Positions 25,472 to 35,048 of a DNA stretch of 50,187 nucleotides are shown piece by piece; within the stretch, counting starts at the first letter, position 1, and every line of letters starts with the position of its first letter. A model generated the notes under the pieces. The model was given only the letters and a program-made list of their open reading frames with translations, was not told the origin of the DNA and ran no database searches. Origin of the DNA: Microcoleus sp. FACHB-68 (lineage in GTDB: Bacteria; Cyanobacteriota; Cyanobacteriia; Cyanobacteriales; Oscillatoriaceae); assembly GCF_014695715.1 (NCBI RefSeq), contig NZ_JACJOT010000010.1, positions 1 through 50,187 of the forward strand, written 5' to 3'. The position numbers were made by a program, and so were the translations under genes.

Positions 25472-26182
25472 TCAGCGAGATGAATCGCCGTGTTCTTTTG
25501 TGGGTAGAGTTGTTGACTCAGAAATTAACCGGCAGCACTCATCAACCGGCAGCCGCTGCGCCATTGCCGCTACCAAAGCTTCGTAAGCTGATTGATGAGA
25601 TTCAATTAAAGATTTCGCTTGCAAAGATGCCCAGCGCTCTTTTAACTGTCCCTGTTGGGGAAGCCGCAGTTGAGTCAACACCGCTCTAACTTTTTGCCGG
25701 TCTTCAGCTCCTCCCTCAGCACTGCCATAGATCAGGGTTTCAGCCGCAATTCCCGCCATCCAGACGGTGCAGTAGCGATCTAGCAACTGAGCGGAAAGAC
25801 GCCCTTGCTGCACTTCCAACGCCAATTCTCGATCATCAAATCGTACGCCGCCTTGGGCTGAATGTCCTTGTCTGAAGGCTTCCCAGGCATTGAGCGCGTA
25901 ACCGGCAACGGGAATATCCAACAGGTAAGCAACTAAAAAATGACCGGCTTCATGACGCACAATGCGTTCACGATGCTCACCAGAGGCACCGGCAAGCCAA
26001 TCTACCAGCAGTGTACCGCCTTGCCCTTGCCAGCTGAGGGTATCCAAAGTAGCCAGTCCTAACAGGCAAAAAGTCGCGATCGCCGGCACTGCGGGGGAGA
26101 GATTAAATATTGGCCCTAACAAGCTGGAAAGTGTCAGGGTAAAAATTGTTATGGCAATGAGATTGAGGGAAATCTTACTCAT
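25472..26182 (-). CDS. FtsH-like M41 peptidase domain protein without AAA domain
   Basis: A 236-residue membrane protein with two N-terminal membrane segments (about 7-25 and 33-50) and the zinc motif HEAGH (77-81) in IVRHEAGHFLVAYLL. The helix pattern resembles the peptidase domain of FtsH, with a later AEGGAEDRQK that could supply the third zinc ligand. There is no AAA ATPase domain, so it cannot unfold substrates by itself. Such FtsH-like proteins (called ATP-dependent Zn protease in many cyanobacteria, misleadingly) are found in plastids and cyanobacteria; some are inactive partners. Here the HExxH is intact. Confidence 0.8.
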   Translation of the reverse strand: MSKISLNLIAITIFTLTLSSLLGPIFNLSPAVPAIATFCLLGLATLDTLSWQGQGGTLLVDWLAGASGEHRERIVRHEAGHFLVAYLLDIPVAGYALNAWEAFRQGHSAQGGVRFDDRELALEVQQGRLSAQLLDRYCTVWMAGIAAETLIYGSAEGGAEDRQKVRAVLTQLRLPQQGQLKERWASLQAKSLIESHQSAYEALVAAMAQRLPVDECCRLISESTTLPTKEHGDSSR

Positions 26183-26362
26183 TATTTCTTAGTGGGTAGG
26201 AACCGATATTCCAAACCGGCCCGTACAGCGATGGTAAAAATCAGTTAATTGTTAACTATTGTTAACGACTAACCTGACAATCCGCAACCTTGCGATAACC
26301 GCTCTCTGTACGGACAGATGGATTAAACTCCGCTCTCCCGCTAAATCGCTAAGCCGTCCCAA

Positions 26363-27193
26363 CTATTTCGCGCCCTGCCCTTTGTAAAACGTTTCCAAGC
26401 TATCGGAGTCGCCCACAAAGCGCCAATGCCAAGGCTCATAACTGACACCTTGGGGATTATCTTTGGGAAATGACAGCTCAAAGCTATAGCGAGGGGCATT
26501 CGCCGAAAGCCACTTGAAAGCTTCCGTGTTTTCAAATTCGGGATTGACGTTCGTTGCCGGCACATTTGCATCCCCGATATCGATGGCGTAGCCGGTGTGA
26601 TGCTCACTATAACCCGGAGGCGCACTGACTTCCGCCCGTTTGGTTGCCACTTGTCCCCGTTCCGCTTTCACCTCAAAAAACAAGTGCTGTTGATCGTCAA
26701 TCGTGCGAAAGCCAGAAATTGGCACCAAGCTGATACCCTCTGCCTGAGCGGCTGCCTGCATCGCTAAAAATGCTTCGGCTGCGGCTTTACGCATTTTAAT
26801 GCTGCCATCGGGCGCAACCTGCTTGAGTTCTGCTGCCGGCGCTTCCGCATAGCGCTTGTGTCCTAAAAGAATTTCTTGCTCCTCAACGCTACTCGTCGCG
26901 CCGGCATTAGGTTGGGGCTGCGTTGACTCGCTTGCCGGCGCACCTGGGGCGGTTTGTGCCAATTGCCGCGACGCCATCGATTGTGTTTCTACTAAGGCAA
27001 ACCCCACACCGGCAACGAGCGTAACTGCCAATCCCACCAATCCCGCAATCAGCCATCCCCGCGAAAACCGAGACTGGGGTTTTTGCTCAGGAGTATCCCG
27101 GAAAGCAACAGGAATATCGTCTATCGGGGGTACTGAGTTGTGCAAGGGTTTTCCAGACGAACCAGCCTTATTCAAGGGAGCTACTCTCCGCAC
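26363..27193 (-). CDS. D-alanyl-D-alanine carboxypeptidase, VanY/M15 family
   Basis: A 276-residue, membrane-anchored zinc peptidase that trims the terminal D-Ala of peptidoglycan stem peptides. A cytoplasmic N-terminus is followed by a membrane segment (about 46-67) and a Ser/Pro-rich linker. The M15 domain shows the SxHxxGxAxD motif (Ser196, His198, Asp205) and EPWHWR with His256, which are the zinc ligands. The start is GTG at 27193. It is upstream of the M41 gene on the same strand, 180 bases away, and is probably a separate unit. Confidence 0.9.
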   Translation of the reverse strand: MRRVAPLNKAGSSGKPLHNSVPPIDDIPVAFRDTPEQKPQSRFSRGWLIAGLVGLAVTLVAGVGFALVETQSMASRQLAQTAPGAPASESTQPQPNAGATSSVEEQEILLGHKRYAEAPAAELKQVAPDGSIKMRKAAAEAFLAMQAAAQAEGISLVPISGFRTIDDQQHLFFEVKAERGQVATKRAEVSAPPGYSEHHTGYAIDIGDANVPATNVNPEFENTEAFKWLSANAPRYSFELSFPKDNPQGVSYEPWHWRFVGDSDSLETFYKGQGAK

Positions 27194-27490
27194 TCAATCC
27201 AACACTCAATCATTGTATATGCAGACCTATTTATCAACATCTGCGGCAACTGAATCGTGTTGGGCGTCTACACTATCCTTTACACGCTCAGTGCCACATT
27301 GCCCGTAGATCTTTGCTGATCCAATCCCAGTTTTTCCAACTTAACCGCATCTAATTTGCTTAGTGACTGATCTCAGTTATGAAGACAGATGCAGAGCCGG
27401 CAAAATCCAGGCATCCATTTGAATGAATTATTTCACTTTATCCAAGAATTTTATATTAAAATATTATGCAAGTTAAAGTATAAATGAAAA

Positions 27491-28435
27491 ATGATTTCCA
27501 GCCTAGGAATTCAGCTACTAAACCTGTATTTTAAGTTAGCCGGTGGAGTTGCGCTGGGATTGGTTTTAGGCTGGAAACTGCCAGAAGTCGCGCCAGCTTA
27601 TTTGGGCAAATTTTTATTCTGGATTGGCGTGCCGGTGGGCATTGTGGCATTTCTGCGCGGGGCCGATTTATCTGGCTCAATTTGGATAGCGCCGGCAGCC
27701 GCATGGGCCGCAATTATTCTAGGGGCAGGATTAGCGTGGGCTTGGATCGAGATAGAAAGCAAGCGCAACCCTTCAGGCTTAATGGCTTCAAAACCGGCAC
27801 AGGGCACTTTTTTGCTAGCGGCAATGGTGGGAAACACCGGATATTTAGGCTATCCAGTCATCCTGGCATTAGTGGGAGATAAATACTTCGCCTGGGCGCT
27901 TTTCTACGATATGTTAGGCACCCTATTCGGTGCTTACGGATTGGGAGTAGTCCTGGCCGCTCGCTTTGGCATCGGCACTCAAAATTCCTGGCAATTAGCC
28001 CTTGTCATGCTGCAAAATCCGGCCCTGTGGGCGTTTGGTTTTGGCTTAATTGTCCGAAACGTGGCGCTGCCGATGCTAGCGGAAGAAATATTGCAAGCAT
28101 TTGCCTGGGGTTCATTGGCTTTAGCCCTCGTGCACATTGGAATGCGACTAAGCCGGCTGTCTTCTTGGGGAAGCTTGCAACCGGCAGCGATTAGCCTGGG
28201 AATTAAAATGCTCATCGTGCCTTTAGTGCTGGGTGCCGGTTTACCCTTTCTGGGCATTACCGGCCCTCCGCATCTAGCGATTGTGCTGCAAATGGCCATG
28301 CCGCCGGCGTTTGCCACCCTCGTACTTGCAGAAGCTTACAATCTCGACCGCGATTTAGCGGTTACCGCCGTGGCAGCCGGATCGGTTGGCTTTTTGCTGA
28401 TCTTGCCGGTGTGGTTGTGGATTTTTGGCCTTTAG
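27491..28435 (+). CDS. AEC family transporter
   Basis: A 314-residue inner-membrane protein with about ten hydrophobic segments that fits the auxin efflux carrier (AEC) family. Visible family features are the GVPVGIVAFLRG and AMVGNTGYLGYPVILALVGD stretches in the first half, and the second inverted half ending LAEAYNLDRDLAVTAVAAGS. Bacterial AEC members move dicarboxylates or other organic anions, but the substrate here is unknown. The gene overlaps the convergent phosphoribosyltransferase by four bases at the 3' end. The 297 bases upstream (27194-27490) are AT-rich at the end and hold no other gene. Confidence 0.85.
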   Translation: MISSLGIQLLNLYFKLAGGVALGLVLGWKLPEVAPAYLGKFLFWIGVPVGIVAFLRGADLSGSIWIAPAAAWAAIILGAGLAWAWIEIESKRNPSGLMASKPAQGTFLLAAMVGNTGYLGYPVILALVGDKYFAWALFYDMLGTLFGAYGLGVVLAARFGIGTQNSWQLALVMLQNPALWAFGFGLIVRNVALPMLAEEILQAFAWGSLALALVHIGMRLSRLSSWGSLQPAAISLGIKMLIVPLVLGAGLPFLGITGPPHLAIVLQMAMPPAFATLVLAEAYNLDRDLAVTAVAAGSVGFLLILPVWLWIFGL

Positions 28436-28977
28436 TAATTTTCTCGTTCCCAGGCAATTTCCTGAGAAGAAGAATAAGTGGCAGCAAGTTCAGCCGGTGT
28501 CATTTGTTCGTAGGGTTCAAAAGGCTGGTGAATCCAGGGATTGTCTGGCAAGTAATCCACATAGTAATCGGGCGCAATAATGGAAGAGGCTTTGTACCAG
28601 AGAACAGCCGTGCGAATTTCCTCGATATCCGCCCCATAATGAGACGATAGCCAGTTAAGTGTCTGCTGAAGCGAGATGCCGGAATCTGCCAAGTCATCCA
28701 CTAAGAGAATATGACTGCCCAGCTTGCCGGTGGTCATTGTCAGGTGGGTTGAGAAAGAAATTTCTCCGCGAACTTGACCACCGGCACCCCCATAAGAAGA
28801 AACCGATAAAATCGCCAAGGGCAGGTCGTAAATCCGCGAGAGGGTATCGCCCACGCGCAACCCACCTCTAGCAATGCAGACAATTTGGTTGAACTGCCAA
28901 TGGGACAGGTAAATTTTGGCAGCGAGGCGCTCAATTTTTTGATGGTACTCAGACCAGGAAATATAAAGATCAGACAT
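28432..28977 (-). CDS. Phosphoribosyltransferase family protein
   Basis: A PRTase-fold protein of 181 residues from the ATG at 28977. The PRPP-binding motif is clear: HILLVDDLADSGISL with the acidic Asp-Asp pair. The early strand IVCIARGGLRVGD supplies the PP loop. It looks like the xanthine-guanine or purine salvage type, but the hood region is not diagnostic. The open frame runs up to 29058 but that would add a hydrophobic, poorly conserved stretch; I prefer the shorter start, although no clear ribosome site marks it. Confidence 0.85.
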   Translation of the reverse strand: MSDLYISWSEYHQKIERLAAKIYLSHWQFNQIVCIARGGLRVGDTLSRIYDLPLAILSVSSYGGAGGQVRGEISFSTHLTMTTGKLGSHILLVDDLADSGISLQQTLNWLSSHYGADIEEIRTAVLWYKASSIIAPDYYVDYLPDNPWIHQPFEPYEQMTPAELAATYSSSQEIAWERENY

Positions 28978-29140
28978 AGATAGCATGATGAACGCAGGGA
29001 TCAGCAGAATAATACAACTGCCGGCAGATGCGAAATGTTGCGCCGCGACATAAGGCACAATAACAGAACGATGAAACGCCTTTCTTCATCACAGATGCTT
29101 GGCAACCGCGAGGGCTGATTTTACTTCGTTACAAACTGAC

Positions 29141-30598
29141 ATGACTAACACTTCCCCTTCTGCTGATTCCCCTATTTCACCTGAGTCTGAAAAGCTCAAC
29201 TTTAGCACCAAACTGGCCTACGGGGCAGGGGATATGGGGACGGCAATCACAGCAATGCTTTTGATTTCTTTTTTGTCACCCTTCCTCACCGATGTGGCCG
29301 GGTTAGCCCCCGGCTTAGCCGGCAAAACCCAGCTGGTTGGTAAGGTTTGGGATGCCGTCAATGACCCATTAGTGGGGGTGCTGAGTGATCGCACCCAAAG
29401 CCGGTGGGGACGCCGCTATCCCTGGATGATCTGGGGGGCAGTTCCGTTTGGAGTCTTCTTTTTTTTGCAGTGGGTTGTCCCCCGCTTTAGCAATACCGAA
29501 AGTATTAATCAGTGGGGTCTGTTTTTCTACTACACGATTATCTCGATTTTATTTAATACCTTCTATACAGTTGTCAATTTACCTTACACTGCTCTAACTC
29601 CCGAACTCACCCAAGATTACAACGAACGCACCAGCCTCAACAGCTTTCGATTTACCTTTTCCATTGGCGGCAGCATTCTGTCTTTATTGCTGGCTTTAGT
29701 GATTGCACAGCTCATTCCCAATGACCGAGGACAGCAGTTTTTGGTATTAGGAGGGATTTGTGCAATTTTCTCTGTACTGCCTTTATATTGGTGTGTTTGG
29801 GGAACACGCAAACGTGCCGCTGCAGTGGCCGCAAAACACCCGGAAACCGAGCAACCTGTGTCTTTGCCGGTGTTACAACAGCTAAAGCTAATTTTGAACA
29901 ACCGGCCTTTTTTGTTTGTGGTCGGAATTTATTTGTTTTCTTGGTTAGCTGTGCAGGTGACGGCTGGAATCATTCCCTACTTTGTGGGAAGTTTGATGCG
30001 CCTGGGACAGACGGAAATTAATTTAGTGCTGCTATTGGTGCAGGGAACTGCTTTAAGTATGCTGTTTGTTTGGGGTGCGATCAGCAAGCGCGTGGGCAAA
30101 AAAGCCGTTTACTTTATGGGGATGAGTGTCTGGATTTTGGCACAGGCAGGACTGTTTTTCCTGCAACCCGGTCAAGTCGGGTTAATGTACTTTTTGGCAG
30201 CGATGGCCGGCTTAGGGGTGTCCACAGCTTATCTAATTCCCTGGTCGATGCTTCCCGATGTAATTGAATTGGATGAACTGAGAACGGGACAGCGTCGCGA
30301 GGGCATTTTTTATAGCTTTATGGTGTTTCTGCAAAAAATTTGTTTAGGACTTGCGGTGTGGTTGATGTTAGAAAGTCTAGGTTGGGCCGGCTATATTAAG
30401 CCCACTGCCGCAATCCCGCTGCCCGATCAATCGGATGCTGTAGATATGGTGATTCGCATTGCGATTGGCCCTTTGCCAACACTGGCTTTGATTGTCGGTT
30501 TGGTACTGGCTTATTTTTATCCGATTACCCGTGAAGTCCACGCTGAAATTTTACTGCAACTTCAGGAACGCCGAGCGGAACGAGGAACTAGAGATTAG
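29141..30598 (+). CDS. MFS transporter, GPH (glycoside-pentoside-hexuronide) cation symporter type
   Basis: A 485-residue transporter from the ATG at 29141, with twelve predicted membrane helices. The family marker is the cytoplasmic loop after helix 2: VWDAVNDPLVGVLSDRTQSR then WGRRYPW, as in the GPH symporters (melibiose/xyloside type). The substrate is probably a sugar or glycoside, but that is inference. A TTG at 29099 would add 14 residues with no conservation I know of. It is divergent from the phosphoribosyltransferase gene. Confidence 0.88.
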   Translation: MTNTSPSADSPISPESEKLNFSTKLAYGAGDMGTAITAMLLISFLSPFLTDVAGLAPGLAGKTQLVGKVWDAVNDPLVGVLSDRTQSRWGRRYPWMIWGAVPFGVFFFLQWVVPRFSNTESINQWGLFFYYTIISILFNTFYTVVNLPYTALTPELTQDYNERTSLNSFRFTFSIGGSILSLLLALVIAQLIPNDRGQQFLVLGGICAIFSVLPLYWCVWGTRKRAAAVAAKHPETEQPVSLPVLQQLKLILNNRPFLFVVGIYLFSWLAVQVTAGIIPYFVGSLMRLGQTEINLVLLLVQGTALSMLFVWGAISKRVGKKAVYFMGMSVWILAQAGLFFLQPGQVGLMYFLAAMAGLGVSTAYLIPWSMLPDVIELDELRTGQRREGIFYSFMVFLQKICLGLAVWLMLESLGWAGYIKPTAAIPLPDQSDAVDMVIRIAIGPLPTLALIVGLVLAYFYPITREVHAEILLQLQERRAERGTRD

Positions 30599-30658
30599 GG
30601 AGGGGAGAGTTGCAATTTGCCGCACTTTACACGCAGTTTTCAGGGTTCATTCTTCTCT

Positions 30659-33046
30659 TTATAAATGGGTGGGGAGGGCAACCGTGAAAGCTGTCCAACC
30701 GGCATCACTTTCAACTTGAATGCTGCCGCCTAACTGTTCGACAAGTTTGTAAACCAAAGCTAACCCCAAGCCGGTGCCGCCTTGTTCCCAGGGATCGGCG
30801 TTAGGAACTCGATAGAACTTGTCAAAGATACGCGGCAGTTCAGCTTTGGGAATTTCCGCTTGATTAACGATGGTGAACAGGCACACGGGTGCAGCGGCTG
30901 AAGGGTTAGGTGTCACAGATTCTCCCCCTCCCTCAGAGTGGCGGATGCTTAGCGCTATCTTGCCGCCGGCACTTGTGTATTTGCAGGCATTGTTGAGCAG
31001 TTCTGTGACAATCCGCCCTAAGCTAATGGGATCTGAAATAATGGGGGGGAGTTCAGGCGGATACTCAACCTCTAATATCTGCTGCCGGTTGGAGATTCTG
31101 TAATTAAAAGGGGTGAGAATCGTCGGCAACCACTCAGATAAATTTACAGCGGTTGTGTGTGATCTGTAGGCGTCCGCTTCCAGCCTTTGCAAATCTAATA
31201 AATCTTCAATCAGATCATTTTCTCGGTCGCATTCGGTTCGCAAAATCTTTAAATAGCGCTCGCGTCTATCTGGATCGCCAGCCGCTTGTAGCAGGTGAAT
31301 CGCCATTTTCATATTAGCGATGGGTGAGCGTAATTCATGAGAAACGGTACTTAAAAAGTCATCTTTGAGCCGATTAAGTTTGGCGAGTTCTTCGACTTGT
31401 GCGCGGCAGGCTTGATATAGTCGGGCTTGGCGAATAGCAATGGCGCACTGATTGGCGACTTGCTGCACTAAGAGAATTTCTGTCTTGCCTAGAACGGTGC
31501 CCATTCGGTTAAATACTGCTAAGTGACCGATAACTCCTTGATCATCGGATGAGATGGGGAACAGCAGTTTTACCGGCAAATGTTTGCACAGTTCGGGTGT
31601 GCTAATATCCCCTAGTTCATGAGATTGATAGTATTCGCCGCGTAGCAGCCGGCCATAGGTATTAGGGGCGTCTGCTATGTCGATCGTACAGCCCACAGCC
31701 GATCCGAACTGAGGCTGGGTGGCTTCATAGCAAATGGTTGCTTGTGTGCGTTCAAGGTTGTAAACAGCGGCGCAGCAATAATCTGTTTTCAGGACGCTGT
31801 GAAGTGCGACGACAGCGGTTTGCAAAATCTGAGCTTCATCGAAGCTATCGCGAATTTCATCGGTGATGCGCTGAATGCCGGCGGCAAAATCAAGTGATTT
31901 TTTCAGTTGGCTAGTGCGTTTTTGAACTTGATGTTCTAGCTCGTTGCTGACGACAGTGCTAGCGTTAAAATAAGTGGGTGATTCGTAATAGTTTGTTACG
32001 GAATTGCTGTTACAAATGCTGAGTGAAGCGACTGGAATTTTCTTTTGTAACTTGAAGTTTAAAAAAGAATTTTGGTCTTTAGATTCTGGCATGAAGTCCA
32101 GAAAGCTGCCGGTTTTATCTAGCTGAAACATTAAACTTGGTATCACTTGCCGCAATGCCGTATTTTTTGTTTCCCTCTGCAATCGGGCTTCTTGCGCTTG
32201 CTTTTGCTCTGTGATATCTTCACACAACATGAGTACGATCAAGTTTCCGTCATTTCCTGGTACAGCGCGAGCGACTTGTCGCACCCACAACAGGCTGCCG
32301 TCTTTTCGCACTTTGCGAACTTCTCGGCGCGATACGGATGCCGGCTGCTGCAAACAAGTGTTCAGGTGCTGCCTCACTGCCGGTTTATCGTCTTCGTAAA
32401 CAACTTTCAAGAAAGATTGCCCGATTAATTCTTCTGGAGTGTAGGCTAATTGTTCAGCTCCAAAAGCATTGACGGAAAGCACGGTTCCGCCGGCATCTAA
32501 GGTGAAATATATCGAGGGGGTTTCTTCATACAAGGCTCGGTATCGTTCTTCACTTTTTCGCAGTGCTTCTTCAGCACGTTTGCGCTCAGTAGCATCGGCG
32601 TAAATTCCGACAAAGCCGAGCAAGTTGCCGCTGCTATCTCGCAAAACGGCATCACTCACCTCTGCGACAAATTGGCTGCCGTCTTTACGCTGTGCAACCC
32701 ATTCTCGCTGCGCTGAACCTGTGTTCTTAACTGTGCTGAGGGTTGCTTCGGCTTGGTGGTGGTTCACTTGCGTTGCGAACGTTTCGTTAATACTTTTGCC
32801 CATAACTTCTTCAGCCTGCCATTGATAGAGCATTTGCGCGTAACCGTTCCAGTAAACTATTTTGCCGTCTTTGTCTGTAGCGATGATGGCATGACAAACT
32901 TGGTCTAACACGGATGCTAGGAACAGAAGTTGCTCTTGCGCCTGCCGATGGTTCGCTTCTAAAGTATTAAAAATTTGTTGCAGCCCTTCAAAGGCGGCTT
33001 CGTCTCTGCAATATTCACGCAGGCGCTGAGCGCGTTCAAGTTTCAT
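30659..33046 (-). CDS. PAS/GAF sensor histidine kinase
   Basis: A 795-residue soluble sensor kinase. Domain order: PAS (about 40-155), PAS (about 165-285), a degenerate third PAS-like patch (about 295-345), GAF (about 385-545), HisKA with phospho-acceptor His570 in STVSHELRSP, and HATPase (about 680-795) with NNACKYT and GGTGLGLALVYKL. The GAF domain has no obvious bilin-binding Cys in the usual place; Cys424/Cys425 are present but their context is not diagnostic. No membrane segment is present, so the ligand or signal is cytoplasmic. No response regulator is adjacent; the nearest is 20 kb away. Confidence 0.92.
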   Translation of the reverse strand: MKLERAQRLREYCRDEAAFEGLQQIFNTLEANHRQAQEQLLFLASVLDQVCHAIIATDKDGKIVYWNGYAQMLYQWQAEEVMGKSINETFATQVNHHQAEATLSTVKNTGSAQREWVAQRKDGSQFVAEVSDAVLRDSSGNLLGFVGIYADATERKRAEEALRKSEERYRALYEETPSIYFTLDAGGTVLSVNAFGAEQLAYTPEELIGQSFLKVVYEDDKPAVRQHLNTCLQQPASVSRREVRKVRKDGSLLWVRQVARAVPGNDGNLIVLMLCEDITEQKQAQEARLQRETKNTALRQVIPSLMFQLDKTGSFLDFMPESKDQNSFLNFKLQKKIPVASLSICNSNSVTNYYESPTYFNASTVVSNELEHQVQKRTSQLKKSLDFAAGIQRITDEIRDSFDEAQILQTAVVALHSVLKTDYCCAAVYNLERTQATICYEATQPQFGSAVGCTIDIADAPNTYGRLLRGEYYQSHELGDISTPELCKHLPVKLLFPISSDDQGVIGHLAVFNRMGTVLGKTEILLVQQVANQCAIAIRQARLYQACRAQVEELAKLNRLKDDFLSTVSHELRSPIANMKMAIHLLQAAGDPDRRERYLKILRTECDRENDLIEDLLDLQRLEADAYRSHTTAVNLSEWLPTILTPFNYRISNRQQILEVEYPPELPPIISDPISLGRIVTELLNNACKYTSAGGKIALSIRHSEGGGESVTPNPSAAAPVCLFTIVNQAEIPKAELPRIFDKFYRVPNADPWEQGGTGLGLALVYKLVEQLGGSIQVESDAGWTAFTVALPTHL

Positions 33047-33234
33047 AAGTCACAATTCAGGAGTCTAGTTCATTTAAACTTTTGTGAGGGTAGATTTTTC
33101 AGTATTTGATTTTGATATAGTTAAGCTTTAATGTGTCTTGGTTTACGATTATAAGGTAAAAACCCTAAGAATTTATAAAATTTTGTGGTTGGTTTGTTTT
33201 GCCAAGTTATAATTTAGACTAGAAAATCTAAAAA

Positions 33235-33852
33235 ATGGAATCGGACGATTCTCTACTCAATGTTGAAGCGGTAAGTTTTTGGCAGCAGCGCTATCAGGAA
33301 GGAACGGCTGGCTGGAATCTAGGACAACCGGCTCCTCCTTTTGTTAGCTTTTTAAACGCTCGTCAAGCTCCACCCCCCGGTCGCACGGCAGTTTTGGGCT
33401 GCGGGGAGGGTTACGACGCTTTGCTGTTTGCTTCTAAGGGTTTTGAAGTTGTTGGTTTTGACTTTGCTCCTTCTGCCATTGCAGCAGCAAATCAGTTGGC
33501 TGAAGCTGCCGGCATTTCTACTCAATTTTTGCAGCGAGATATCTTTGACTTGGCAGATGAGTTTGCCAGTTATTTTAATTATGTGATAGAGCATACTTGC
33601 TTCTGTGCCATTTTGCCGGGAAGACGGCCTGCTTATGTTGAGCTGGTGCGAGACTTATTGCGCCCGGATGGGGAATTGCTCGGTTTGTTTTTTACCCATT
33701 CTCGTGCCGGCGGGCCTCCTTTTGGGGTGACACCGGCACAGATTGAGGAGTATTTTGCTGCTGATTTCGAGTTGCTGTCTCTAGTGCCGGTGGCGAATTC
33801 GGTGGCGTCACGTCAAGGCGAGGAGCATTTTGGGCGCTTTCGGCGAAAGTAG
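33235..33852 (+). CDS. TPMT-like SAM-dependent methyltransferase
   Basis: A 205-residue methyltransferase of the thiopurine S-methyltransferase-like group. The N-terminal FWQQRYQEGTAGWNLGQPAP (about 15-34) is the group's signature, followed by AVLGCGEGYDALLFA (motif I), the acidic FEVVGFDFAPSA and VIEHTCFCAI. Relatives methylate halides, thiocyanate or small thiols. The exact substrate cannot be read from the sequence. The ATG at 33235 comes without a strong ribosome site. Confidence 0.85.
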   Translation: MESDDSLLNVEAVSFWQQRYQEGTAGWNLGQPAPPFVSFLNARQAPPPGRTAVLGCGEGYDALLFASKGFEVVGFDFAPSAIAAANQLAEAAGISTQFLQRDIFDLADEFASYFNYVIEHTCFCAILPGRRPAYVELVRDLLRPDGELLGLFFTHSRAGGPPFGVTPAQIEEYFAADFELLSLVPVANSVASRQGEEHFGRFRRK

Positions 33853-34106
33853 GGGCGCTGGGGGACACAATAGCCAAGATTAAGAGACTTCATCCTTTAG
33901 GCTGGTGCCGCCGGCTGGAATAATTTATTTTTAAATGCTATATTCTCAAATTTTAAAAATAATCTGTAAGCTATGCATATCAGTCGTTTGAGGCTTATTG
34001 TCTTTATGCGTATTTTGCAAAACAAACGCAAATCACCAGAATGCCATAACCGGACGTTTATAATTAAAGATAAGAAGATTGTAAAGTTTTGTGAACTAAG
34101 GCGCGT

Positions 34107-34781
34107 ATGAATCCGCTTACTTTAAAACAAATTTCCGAGCACCTAGACAGCGAAAACTCTCGTGATCGCATGATAGCGCTGGCTTCCCTGCGGCAATTCC
34201 CAGCCGATGATGCGGTGCCCTTAATTAAAAAAGTCCTTGACGATCAAAGCTTGCAAGTGCGCTCAATGGCAGTGTTTGCGCTGGGAGTCAAACAAACAGA
34301 CGAGTGCTATCCGATTTTGGTGCGGTTGCTAGAAACTGATCCAGATTACGGCATTCGCGCTGATGCTGCCGGCGCTTTGGGATATCTAGAAGATGGGCGA
34401 GCGTTTGAGCCGCTGGTGCGGGCGTTTTATGAGGATACAGATTGGCTGGTGCGCTTTAGTGCGGCGGTGGCGCTGGGAAATTTGAAAGATCCTCGCGCTC
34501 ATGATGTGCTGATGAAAGCGCTCGATAGTGAGGAAGTGGTGGTGCAACAAGGGGCGATCGCAGCGCTGGGTGAAATTAAATCGATAGAGTCTGTTGATCG
34601 CATTCTCCGCTTTGCTCAGTCTGAAGATTGGCTGATCCGGCAGCGTTTGGCAGAGGCGTTGGGGCATTTGCCGAGTGAGAAGAGTGTTTCGGCGCTGAAG
34701 TATTTAGCAAAGGATGCTCATTGGCAAGTGGCTGAGGCGGCGAGTATTTCTTTACAGCGTTTGGATGAGGCGGGAATTTAG
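34107..34781 (+). CDS. HEAT-repeat protein, NblB/IaiH-like
   Basis: A 224-residue stack of about six HEAT repeats (for example DDQSLQVRSMAVFALGVK, TDWLVRFSAAVALGNLKD, SEDWLIRQRLAEALGHLP). It is related to the CpcE/F lyases. Two known proteins fit this architecture: NblB, needed for phycobilisome breakdown, and IaiH, a HEAT protein reported to bind the IscA iron-sulphur scaffold. I cannot choose between them. It stands alone, not in the cpc cluster. The start ATG at 34107 gives MNPLTLKQISEHLDSENSRD. Confidence 0.8.
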   Translation: MNPLTLKQISEHLDSENSRDRMIALASLRQFPADDAVPLIKKVLDDQSLQVRSMAVFALGVKQTDECYPILVRLLETDPDYGIRADAAGALGYLEDGRAFEPLVRAFYEDTDWLVRFSAAVALGNLKDPRAHDVLMKALDSEEVVVQQGAIAALGEIKSIESVDRILRFAQSEDWLIRQRLAEALGHLPSEKSVSALKYLAKDAHWQVAEAASISLQRLDEAGI

Positions 34782-35048
34782 GCGCGGCAGATTTAAGGAT
34801 TGCTATTTGCCAGCTTTCTGGCACGCAAACAAAGCTTGTTGATGCTGAGCTTGTCTGGGTTTTGCCGGCATGACAGTCAAACTTTTTGAGGTAGTAATGG
34901 ATACCACCGTAAGGTTGTGTTCGCCTCCTGCCGGCAGAATAGAAATTCTATCACTTCGTGCCAACTTGTTATCCTCCTCTCGGTTGATGTAATTAGGTGT
35001 TGAATTTGTTGCAATAGATGAGAAGTCAGAACGTTTGGAGGCTCTTGA

